Of a DNA stretch of 64,000 nt, positions 23,050 through 36,855 are shown piece by piece. The stretch comes from Ephemerocybe angulata. Its lineage: Eukaryota; Basidiomycota; Agaricomycetes; Agaricales; Psathyrellaceae. The notes below the pieces were generated by a model. It saw only the letters and a program-made list of their open reading frames with translations. It was not told the origin of the DNA and searched no databases. The stretch is taken from contig JAACJK010000237.1 in assembly GCA_013368325.1 (NCBI GenBank), forward strand, positions 1 to 64,000. Direction: 5' to 3'. The translations under genes and the position numbers were made by a program. Every line of letters starts with the position of its first letter. Positions within the stretch are counted from its first letter, which is position 1.

Positions 23050-23088
<39 letters not shown>
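23050..23088 (+). repeat. 39-nt poly(A) tail of the LINE
   Basis: Thirty-nine consecutive adenines directly follow the LINE 3' UTR. An uninterrupted tract of this length indicates a young insertion, since poly(A) tails erode quickly. The sequence immediately 3' is coding sequence of a TPR-CHAT gene. Confidence 0.95.
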
Positions 23089-23091
<3 letters not shown>

Positions 23092-25081
23092 CCCTCTCTT
23101 CGCGCTTCGAAACGACCAAAGCGCTGGATGACATTGAGCGAGCCATCTCAGCACAGAAGAGGGCGGTGCAACTTACCCCAGAAGGACACCCAGCTCTTCC
23201 CTCCCGGCTGGGCCACCTCGGGAACTCTCTGTATAGCCGCTACCTCCTAACTGAGAATTCCGAGGATTTGGCTGCGAGCATCTCGAAGTACAAGGCTTCA
23301 GCCCAGTGTGTCTTCGGATCCCCACGAGACAGATTGGAAGGAGCGAAGCGCTGGGTCCTGAGGTTGCATCGACACTACCCCAATCACCCGAGCTCTTCGA
23401 CGCTGGCGATGCAGCGATGGCCTTGGCGACCAGGATGGTGGATCTCGACCAAAGCTTGCAGCGCCGGTATACTCAAATTCGAGAGGTCTCCGCCATGGCC
23501 CCAGAAAGCGCTGCTTTCGCCCTCTCCGTCGGGAGAGCGGACAAGGCTCTGGAGTGGCTTGAGCAGGGCCGTTGTCTCGTCTGGAGCCAACTGAACCACC
23601 TTCGCACCCCGCTTGACGATTTACGGGTCAGGGATGCTTCCTTGGCCCAGCGTATTGCCGATGTATCCAAGCAGCTTGAACAAGGCGTGGCAGCTTCCCC
23701 GAGGGCGTCCGCGCAGGGCACGTCCCTTCCAGATAGGATCTTGGTAGAGGATGGGAAGCGGGAGCGCTTAAAGCTCGCTAAGGAATGGGAAGATCTCCTC
23801 AGGACGGTGAGGGACATCCCTGGGTTCAAGGCCTTCCTCAAACCATCTCCATGCTCCGATATACTGTCCAATCTTCCGGAGGGGGGAACCGTCATTGTTA
23901 TAAACATCGACGGAGTCCGCGCCGATGCCCTGGCGCTTATGGCAGGACTGGACGAACCTCTTCACATCCCGCTTCCCAATTTAACCTTGGAGAAGGCGTT
24001 CATGTATCGCAGTCGCTTGACCGCCCAGCTCCAGCTTCAAGGGATGCGTGAGCGTGAACTCGAGACCCTCGACAGATCTATGAGGCCAGTGCCAAACCGT
24101 AACAGGAAGCGATCGAGGCTGGACGAGGAGAGCGTGCGCGGCGTCCTCTATGATCTCTGGGTCGAAGTCGTGAAGCCGATCCTGGATATGCTGGCCCTTC
24201 CGGTAAGCCGCCTCCAACTGTAAAGGACGTGTTAGTGCTTATATCATTTTCAGAAACGCGACTCTTCATCGAAAGGAATGCTGCCGAGAATTTGGTGGTG
24301 CCCCACAGGCCCGCTATCATTGCTCCCTATACATGCTGCGGGGATATACGACGAGCAGGGATCTCACTGCGTGATGGACTATGCCGTCTCGTCCTACACG
24401 CCGACTGTCACATCTCTCACAGACCGAGTCAAGAACCACCGTCGCATCAACCAAGGCGTCGTGGGACTCTTCCTGACAAGCCAGCCAAAGGTACCAGGGG
24501 CTGCCGAGATTCCAGGAACATCTCGAGAAGTCGAGGCAGCCTACTCTAGAGCCAGACAGAACCGGGCGAGGGCTCTCAAGCTCGTAGGAGACGATGTCAC
24601 CGTCGAAGAGTGCCTCGATCACCTGGAGGTCTACAGCAATGTACACCTCGCGTGCCATGCATCCCAGAACGTCGCCGAGCCGCTCGAGAGTCGATTCCTA
24701 TTCCACGACGGCTCTATGACCCTTGGCATGATCATCCAGAGGAACCTCAAGAACGCCGACCTCGCTTTCCTCTCCGCATGTCAAACGAGCACGGGCGACG
24801 AGCAGCTGTCCAACGAGTCTGTCCATCTCGCCGCTGGGATGCTCGCCGCAGGGTACCGTCGAGTTGTTGCCACGATGTGGTCCATCGGAGACCAACATGC
24901 AACGGATGTTTCCAGCGACTTTTACGAATATCTATGGCGTCGCGCGGATGTAGATGATCGGTTCGACGGATCGTGGTCTGCGTACGCCCTTCACGAAGCC
25001 ATTCAGAAGCTCAGGAATCGACTTGATAACTCCGAAAACTCGTTACTGGCCTGGGTTCCCTTCGTCCATTTCGGTTATTAA
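23089..25081 (+). pseudogene. 5'-truncated, frameshifted TPR-CHAT protease gene
   Basis: Directly after the poly(A) tail, coding sequence resumes in mid-gene (LDDIERAISAQKRAVQLTPE; GHPALPSRLGHLGNSLYSRY). This is a tetratricopeptide-type repeat of the fungal TPR-CHAT family. One base is missing near 23388, shifting the frame between LHRHYPNHP and ELFDAGDAAMALATRMV. The rest is continuous: KALEWLEQGRCLVWSQLNHL, a coiled linker, then the CHAT domain after an intron at 24203-24253. The CHAT catalytic His is in NVHLACHASQ and the Cys in FLSACQTSTGD. The stop is at 25081. CHAT domains are caspase-like cysteine proteases. The N-terminal part of the gene is absent from the other side of the LINE. With no start and one frameshift, this copy is probably dead. 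Confidence 0.85.
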
Positions 25082-25455
25082 TCGATAGTTCATCTCTGTT
25101 TGATCTACTCACCGTCCAAGGCCCGTAGACCAACGTAGAACTGGCTCAACCGTTTTGACTCAATTCAAGCGCTGGGAGGTTCACCATGATATATGAATGC
25201 TTCTTTGTAATATACACAATATTATCTCAAGAGTCGAGAGGTTGAACGTCACTGTGAAATGCTAGGCCGATGCTAGGCTATAAGGTAGGACTGCCAGGGC
25301 TTTTGCAGCCCGATGGAAGCGGAAATCATCTGCGCGGGAATTCCACCCCGTGAAGCCCTAACGATTCCCAGTTCGGCCCTCCTTGGACTCAAAGTGAACC
25401 CTGTAGACCGATTTTGTTGCCCTCCTGTTCAGCCAATAACCCCAGAATTTTCAGG
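25082..25455. other. Intergenic stretch
   Basis: This lies between the CHAT stop and the first F-box start. It contains the short direct repeat atgctaggc...atgctaggc near 25259-25275. No coding signal was seen. It should contain the F-box promoter. Confidence 0.5.
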
Positions 25456-27523
25456 ATGCCTGATTCTAATCCAGAACAAGGCCAAGACGTGACCGAGATT
25501 CGTGAGTCCCAGTCATTTCTAGAAGAGTGTTTACGATTCTAACTGATTGACCATTGGATCTGATAAAAGAGTATCGTAAGTTAGTCCCCAGATTGAAGAC
25601 TGACCATAGATACTCAGTACCTTGTAGGGATCTATCGGGAGTCACGCCAATCTAGCTCTCACATCCTTTCATGCACAATGAACGGCAATGTGGTCGAGCG
25701 GAGGATTGAACCCCCTCCCACCGTCGATATAATGGTGAGAGACTATGTGTAGAGACCATCAGTTGCCTAGGCTTATTCACTTTGGTAAAACTGGGAAGGT
25801 GTTCACAGACGCGCAAGGGAACATTTGGAAGCCCCACCCCCAATCCATTTCCAGCGAGAGATATCAAGAACGGATAAGTAGGCTCAAGAAGGAAGAAATA
25901 AAGATCCAAGAGGCAGTTATGCACCTGCTTGAAAAGGCAGCTGAGGTACGAGTCGACATCGTCGAAACCGAGGATAGACTTGCCCTACTGAACGCACCCG
26001 TTCGAACCCTACCCCAAGACGTCTTGGAGGCGATCTTCCTAGCGAAGGTCAAGGACGAACAAGCCTGGCCAGATGCCTTCGCCGCTTCGTCTCTGGCACT
26101 GACCCAAGTATGCTCGCTTTGGCGCCGAATTGCGGTTCAACTCCCGAGTTTATGGGCGCGGTTTACATATCGAATTGAACGCCCCACCATCTCTCGAGAG
26201 ACTCTGCTCCCACCATTCTCCATTCTCGCAGCTTCGCTTGGTGTCACGGATAACAAGCAACATGAACAACAGGAACGGCTCGGTCTGTGGTTCGAACGAT
26301 CCAAGCCTTACCCGGTGTCCCTCTGCATTCGAGCGTCAAATTACTTTGAAGCCGACTACAAGGCGTACGAGGGTGTCCTTAGGACCATAATCTCCACTCA
26401 TCACTCGCGACTTGAAGTCCTACGCATCGACGCGGCCCACACAAACATACTTTCCGAAATAATTCCATACTCGTCCCTCACCACGCTCAAACGCCTCGAA
26501 CTAAACTTCGAGAGCTGTCACCAAACAGAGGCAGATCCAATCATGGCGTTCAGAGGCCTTCCTTCCATAACCTCCATCATATACAACATCAAATCCAGCA
26601 ACCCATTCCTCTTCCCAGTCAAGTGGAGCAACCTCACCAATATCGATATGGGTGACAGCCCCACGGGGATCTCCATCACCCGGTGGAAGTTCATTATCAG
26701 ATGTTGCACGAACCTCGAACGCGCCCGATTCTTCGTATCAACCAATTGGACCGGAGTCGAGGTTCCTTCAGACATTGCGAGGATCGTGAGCACAACAAGG
26801 CCCTGCGTCCTACCCCGGCTCCGAACGATCACACTGACCTTTGAGGAACCTACATCCCTCGCCATCTTATTCGATAAGCTGGAATTCCCCGCCCTCCATA
26901 CACTTGAGCTCTTCCTCCTCGCGCCCCCTACCGAATACACCCTCGGGTCATGGTACCAGGTGTTTGGCACCCTCACCTCGTTACGGGCGCTTACCATTTC
27001 ATGCACCATCGTCCCGAGCCTGGAGAAGCTGAGGCAATGTTTCAATGAACTTCAACAGCTGGAGTGCCTGAAGGTCAAGGCTCAGAATGACAGTGCCCTT
27101 TTCGATATCCTCTCTGTCGATAAATCAGCCTGCATTGATAGGCCTTCCGAGCCCCTTGAGCCCCCTATCCTCCCCAGCCTTCGGCGCCTATCTGTTTGGG
27201 CGTGGAAGTTCTCAGAGGGGGACCATTCTCGCTTCTGGGACATGGTGGACACCCGGACGCGGTATATGCACGAACGAGCGCTTGATGCCTCAGCGCTTGA
27301 GCTCGACGCATACGAATCCAGCAGAGACGATGCTCGCCCATTTGTTGTCGATGTATACATCGACAAGACGAAGATGTACTCTGACCAGGTCGCAGAATTC
27401 TGGCAGAAGACGACCCCTTCGTATGTGTTTCGGGACGACATGAAAAGGTTCGCGGGGAAGCTACCTCAAAGGCTCATACCTCCATATCGCGTTCACATCG
27501 TTTCTCCCTACACGCTTATGTAG
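25456..27523 (+). CDS. F-box-like protein, paralogue 1
   Basis: Four exons (25456-25501, 25570-25575, 25628-25734, 25799-27523) join in frame to 627 aa, starting MPDSNPEQGQDVTEI. Exon 2 is only 6 nt (agtatc). After a coiled segment (ERISRLKKEEIKIQEAV) comes an F-box-like motif, VRTLPQDVLEAIFLAKV, with LALTQVCSLWRRIAVQLPSLW. An LRR-like C-terminal region follows (LTTLKRLELNFESCHQ, LHTLELFLLAPP, LTSLRALTISC). F-box proteins link substrates to SCF ubiquitin ligases; a Skp1-binding role is inferred from the motif alone. The gene is closely similar along its whole length, introns included, to the minus-strand gene at 36.9-38.9 kb. The substrate is unknown. Confidence 0.85.
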
Positions 27524-27620
27524 TTGATTTCCAATTCTGAACCTTATCTACCTGACGAACAATAGCTTGTCCATACGCAAAACACAACAGTACATTATAA
27601 AAACAGTTAGCTTGATAGCG

Positions 27621-31183
<3,563 letters not shown>

Positions 31184-31441
31184 GGTGGGGTATTGCTGGT
31201 ATAATCACGTCTGCATATTTTAATTGCTGTCACTGTCGTTGTATTCGTCGTACCAGATGTCGTCGTCGCCGCCGCCGTGGTCGTGGTCGTCGTCAAACTT
31301 TCATTAGACGCGTCGCGACGCGGTCGCGATATGCGGATGGGAAAGCATTACATAACATTCCCACGTCCAGCCAGCGGTGATGACGACGTGTCCGACGTCG
31401 TGGAAGATGCTCTGCTCACCGTCTTGAACAGCGACAACGAC
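31184..31441. promoter_or_regulatory. Bidirectional promoter of RecQ helicase and SEC31
   Basis: This 258-bp region lies between two divergent start codons. It contains an imperfect gtc/gtg trinucleotide tract (about 31242-31303) that probably lies in the SEC31 5' leader. No TATA box was seen on either strand. Shared regulation of a repair helicase and a coat protein would be by proximity and is not shown by the sequence. Confidence 0.6.
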
Positions 31442-34400
31442 ATGAAGCTCAAAGAAATACACAGAACTTCGACCTTTGCATGGTCGCCATCGTCGACCCC
31501 GCTGCTGGCCACCGGGACCGTCGCTGGCGCCCTCGACGAGTCGTTCAGCAACGAGAGCCAGCTCGAAATCTGGGCACCAAATTTCTTGGAGCAGGACGAG
31601 TACGATCTCGGCGGCATCGACCAGAAGGGTCCTAGAGGCTCAGTGCACGATACAGCAAGGTGCGCAGACCCGATTATATGAGCGCGAACTGTCCTGAACA
31701 ACATTGAATAGATTCAATCGACTGGCTTGGGGATATGTGAATTCGAGCCGCCCAAGCGGGGTCATCGCGGCCGGTTTGGAGAACGGCGAGCTCGCTTTGT
31801 GGGATCCGGAGAGGATCCTGGCAGGCGACGGCGCCGAAGAATCGCTCATCCTGCGCAACACCATCCACAACGGCCCTGTGCGCGGCCTCGACTTCAACCC
31901 GATCCAGACGAACCTGCTCGCCTCTGGCGCCGTCGGCGGAGAGGTGTACATCTGGGATCTCAAGGACCCGAGCAAGCCGTATACGCCGACGCCCGGGTCG
32001 ACGAGCAGCAAGCTCGACGAGATCACGTCCGTTGCGTGGAATCAGCAGGTCCAGTACGTCCTCGCCGGCGCGAGTAGCTCGGGGTACACGGTTGTGTGGG
32101 ATCTCCGTGGAAAGCGGGAGGTCGTCGCATTGGCGTACGGAGGTGCAGGAGGTGTGGGTCAGAATGGAGGAGGACGACGGGGCATGAGCGATATTGCATG
32201 GCACCCAGATAATGTGCGTTGCAATTGAAATACAGGTTCACTCTGCTCACCCAGCTTCAGGCGACTCGTGTTATCACTGCCTCGGAAGATGATACATCAC
32301 CTATTATCATGGTTTGGGATCTGCGTAACGCTCGTGCGCCGGAGAAGGTACGCGGGCTGCAAATCTTGTGTTATCTCCGCTAACACGGTCTCCAGATCCT
32401 CACTGGGCACGAAAAGGGTGTTCTCTCCCTCTCGTGGTGCAAGCAAGACGCCGACCTCCTCCTCTCGTGCGGCAAAGACAATCGCGCGCTTTGCTGGAAT
32501 CCCCAGACCTCCGAAATCATCGGTGAACTTCCCTCCGCCGACAACTGGGCCTTCCAGGTCGAGTGGAACCCGCGCAACCCCGACATCCTCGCCACCGCCT
32601 TCTTCGACGGCACGATTGGCATCCACTCCATCCAGACGACGAACGAGGCCGCTGCCGCTCCTACGCCTCAAGCCGATGGCGCCGACATCTTCAACGCGCC
32701 TGGCTTCGCGCGTTCGTCGACGGGCGGGACGCTGTCGCTCAAGCAGCCGCCCAAGTGGCTCCGCCGCCCCGTGTCTAGCTCGTTCGGCTTCGGAGGCAAG
32801 CTCCTGACGGTGTCGAACCTCCCGTCGTCACAAGGCAAGAATCAGAGCAGTGTTGTGCACATTCGCAGCGTCGTCACCGAGCAAGACCTTGTCGAACGCG
32901 CCAAGAAGCTTCAGGAAGCGATCGCGGCCGACGATCTCAAGGCGTTCGCTGAGGGCAAGACGGAGGGGAGCGAGTCGTGGAAGGCGCTTCTCAGCCTGTT
33001 CAACTCCAACTCGCGCGACGAGCTTGTCACGTTGCTCGGATTCTCCAAGGCCGACATCGCTGCCCGCGTTGCAGAGGCCGTCGAGACCCTCAAGGCTTCG
33101 GCCGAAGCGAAGGTTGCGGAAGAAGAGTCTGCGGACATTACAGAGGAAAGGGAACAGGTGGTCTCGTTTGCAGAGCCGCTTCCGTCCGATGGCAGTGACG
33201 CTGGCGAGGGGAACGAGGTCTCGGATACCGCCAGCTCCCTTCTCGGGGATGGAGGCGAGTCGACCACGACCGTGCCCAGTCTCTTTGGCGAAGACGACGG
33301 CCCTGGCACACCTCAAGTCGACGGCCAGGATTTCTTCTCTACAGTCCCCTCCGTGCCCCACACCGACTATGGCATCGACGCCTCCGTGGCTGCCACCATC
33401 GGCTCTGGACCTTCCTCTGTCGCCTCGGAGGTTATCAGGAACAACACGTTCAAGATATACCCCGCAGACGAATCCGAGACCGACAGGCTGGTCACGAAGG
33501 CGCTCGTTCTCGGTGACTTTGAGTCTGCAGTGACCTTGTGTTTGTCTTCCGATCGGTTCGCTGACGCCATCCTGCTCGCTGCGCGGGGAGGCCCAGAGCT
33601 CCTGGCGAAGACGCAGAAGGCGTACTTTGAAAGGAGGACCACCTCGCTTCCCTACCTCAGGTTGTTCCAGTCGATCGTGACCAACGATTTGGCGGATATC
33701 GTGCAGAACGCGGACCTGCAGGAGTGGCAGGAGATCTTTGTGGTTTTGTGCACGTTTGCGACTGAGGAGGAATTCGCGGGATTGGCTGAGCAGTTGGGTG
33801 CGCGACTCGAGTTCCAGTATGCTGTGGCGAAGGAGGAGGGTGATGATGAGGCTGCTGAGCAAGCGAAGCCCTTCAGGAAGAACGCGACGCTCACGTATCT
33901 CGCGTCTGCGCGTCTCGAGCGCTTGGTGAACATCTGGGCGGATGAGCTGGGTGAAGAGGAGAAGCAGTTCCTCGAAGGTGGAGAGGGGTCGTACTTCTCC
34001 GCTCATGCGAACGCTCTCCAAACGTTCGTCGAGAAGGTGGCCACGTTCCGCGCGGCTACGCAGTACAAAGACGACGACCTCAATCTCGCCAGCTCGCCGG
34101 ACGACTCGGTTAAAACCTTCAAGCTCGCCACCCTCTACGATCGATACTTCGAATACGCCGATCTCCTGGCTACGCAGGGTCTCCTGAAGGAGGCGACCGA
34201 GATCCTCAAGCTCACCCCCGCTGCGTACAAGGGCACATCCTCTACCGTCGATCGCACCTCGCAGAGGCAGCGTCTCGTGAACGCCACTGCGTCCTCGTCG
34301 AAGCCTGCGGCTGCTCCTCGTGCTGCCCCGTCGAATCCGGCCCCTAGGGCGCCGTACGGAGGCTATACCCATGCCGCGGTGGTCCCAGCTGCGCCTGTTG

Positions 34401-35970
34401 CCCCCAGCGCACCGACATACCCATCATACCAACCTACTCAGCCCGCTTATACCCAACCACAGCAGCCGTACAACACTGGGTATCAGCAACAAGCGTCGAC
34501 CTACCAGCCAACCAATGCTTACAACCCCACGAACGTGTATGCACCTTCTCAGCCGCAGCCAGCTCCCGTTCCTCCCCCGGTCGGACCTCCGCCTCCTCCT
34601 CGTGGAGGCGCTGGCACCCCGTCGAATGGCCCTCCCATCATCCCTGCAGCCCAGAGGCGCAACATCCCGGGTTGGAACGATGCGCCACCCGTGCCCTCCG
34701 CGAATAGCAATGGTAGCAAGCCCCCCGCGCTCAACCTGAACAAACCTCCTGCGATCACCTCGCCGTTCCCTAACGCCTCACCCTCGGCGTCTCCGTACAT
34801 CGGCCAGCCAAGCACGCCGCTCCCGCCGCCGCCCCGTCCCGGAAGTGTCGCCCGTGGATCCGTCCCACCGCCCCCGCAGAACGCGAGGGTGATCCATGCC
34901 CCGCCCCCGCAGGCGCGCCCATCATCTGTCCCGCCTAACAGGCTGATGTCGCCCCCTGCCCCCGGCGGCCCGCAGAGGCAGCCGACTCCGAGCCAGTACG
35001 CTCCCCCGTTGCAGGCCCAGTCTAGCCAGTACGCGCCTTCGCCCCAGCAGCAGCAGGGCGCGCCAGGACCGTATTCGAGGCCCGCTCCGCCCCCGCAGGG
35101 ACCGTACGGTGCGCGTGCGACCCCACCTCCTCAGCATCACCAGCAGCCCCCGCCTCCTCCGGGCCCGTACGCGCCTCAGGGTGTGCAGCACCAACCGTCG
35201 CAGCAGCAGCAGCAGCAGTTCCACCAGCAGCAACATCAGCAACATCAGCAGCAGCAGCAGCAGCACGGGCATGCACCCCCTCCTCCTTCGGGTCCGTACG
35301 CTCCGCCGCCTGGATCGTCGAGCCAGGGTCTGCCGCCCCCGCCGCCTAGTGCGAGGTTGGGCAGTGGAGGACCGCCCCCGCCACCCGGAGGACCGGCTTC
35401 GGGTGGGCCACCCCGCCCGCCTGCCGCTCCTGCGCGTCAGGGCCCGCCTGCGCCAAAGTATCGTACGTCAGGTTTCGTTTTCGCCGAGTTGATTTGCTAA
35501 TTGATTTTTCTTGTACGCAGCTCCGGGAGATAGGGAACATATCCCTGACCATGTGAGGCCCGCTTACAACGTTCTCGTGGAGAACCTCAATAGGTTCAAA
35601 CAGACTACGCCTGTACGTTTGTGATCTTCATGTGAATGGGGTGGTGTGCTGACGCGTTGGATGGTTATAGCAAAAGGCGGTTGTTCAGGCGTTGGAGAAC
35701 CGGTTGAATGGATTGTTCGATGCGTTGAATTGCGAGACGCTGTCGCCTCCGGTGGTGGATATGTTGATCGTGCTTTGCCAAGGTAAGCCAGCGCTTCTTG
35801 CCTGCTACTAGGCTGTACTAACTTGTTCCTTTCCACTCGTAGCTATTGGAGCGCACGATCGGCCTGCCGCCCTTGCTATCCACGTCGACATGCTCACGCG
35901 CGGGTCGCAGACGGATGATATTGGAATGTGGATGGCGGGTGTGAAGCAGCTTATTATGAGGTTGCAGTGA
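31442..35970 (+). CDS. SEC31: SEC31, outer-coat subunit of COPII
   Basis: Seven exons (31442-31659, 31712-32213, 32261-32347, 32396-35462, 35521-35612, 35671-35782, 35843-35970) sum to 4,206 nt, 1,401 aa, all in frame. The start [16 protein letters not shown] is typical of the family. An N-terminal WD40 propeller ([69 protein letters not shown]) is followed by the helical solenoid ([20 protein letters not shown]). A long Pro/Gln-rich linker (about residues 860-1290) includes a poly-Gln run near 35.2 kb. The C-terminal conserved helical domain contains [10 protein letters not shown] and ends [15 protein letters not shown]. With Sec13 it forms the outer cage of ER-derived transport vesicles. 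The gene looks intact. Confidence 0.97.
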
Positions 35971-36855
35971 TGTAGATGAGTGGGTGCTGGACGAAAAGTT
36001 GATGTTTCTTCGTTGATACACGGTCGGTGCTACTTATAGATACGCGGTTTGTTCTTTCTTTCTTTCTGTTGAAATTTATATGTGTTGTTCCGTTTTGAAT
36101 GGCGGTGCTTGAGTTCGAAGTTGTTGCGAAAGCCTGCGTCGCACGAGGTATGGTATGTATTGAAGGTCAACATAGAGTGTCTGAGGAGGGCTAGGAATAT
36201 CTACAGCGTCTCGGGGCACCATATCAACATCTATCTCCACTCCTTTTGAGAGGATGGACTTGCGCGCCTGGGAGGCTACGATGAAGATTTGGCTGGCTCC
36301 GAGGAAGAAAGCGAGGAAGTTCGCGTACGAGCTGAGGGAGTGGGGATGCTATTGAAATTGATTAAAGGTGTGTATGCTACCTGGCTTTCATGTACGTTCT
36401 CTTGTGTATCTCAGCTATCGCATAGTAATTGCCAGAGGGCAGCTCTGGTCAGATGTATATCGAAACGATAAACTAAAACTATGTGAGGAGGGTAGTATAA
36501 CCTCCTATGCCGTCGAATGCCAAGCAAGAGCGCAGACTCAGGCTGACAGCCGGCCCGATTAGGTCCAGGCAAGAGCCGACAAAATTAGGCGCCCGGCGCT
36601 CCACACCGCGCATGGTCGACACCTCGCTCCCTGTTCCTCGCCCCCTAGTTAAGCCCTCCCTCAATAAACGACTGACCTTAGTCGTAGTCGTTCTGTGTGC
36701 TCGTTATAGCCCCATCGCATCTCCGTATCTTTGAATCATCGATCTATTCGGCCTGTGTCTACGTTGCCTAAGTGACTCGCCTCCCAAGCCATCGTCGCAC
36801 CCGCACTCCTTGACTGCACTACAACTAACTGAAGAAACGAAATGCATCAATTATG
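35971..36855. other. Intergenic stretch between convergent genes
   Basis: This separates the SEC31 stop from the stop of F-box paralogue 2 on the opposite strand. It should carry both 3' ends. Short ORFs here have no recognisable features. A ttctttctttctttctg tract lies near 36053-36069. Confidence 0.5.

Larger units (their letters stand above)
15535..23088 (+). mobile_element. Non-LTR retrotransposon (LINE) with ORF1, ORF2 and poly(A)
   Basis: A gag-like ORF1 with zinc knuckle is followed by a spacer and a single long ORF2. ORF2 has apurinic-type endonuclease, reverse transcriptase, RNase H and a C-terminal Cys/His motif. A 3' UTR and 39 adenines end the element. Having both an APE endonuclease and RNase H places it in the Tad1/I-like group of LINEs. 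The 3' end is certain from the poly(A) tail. The 5' end is not: the ORF1 start could be a fusion to flanking sequence after 5' truncation. That ORF1 and ORF2 belong to one element rather than two adjacent ones is inferred from order, strand and shared composition. Confidence 0.85.

Noticed and set aside
32828..34372. 514-codon minus-strand ORF
   Set aside because: It lies antisense to the well-supported SEC31 exon 4 and is a product of high GC and codon bias.
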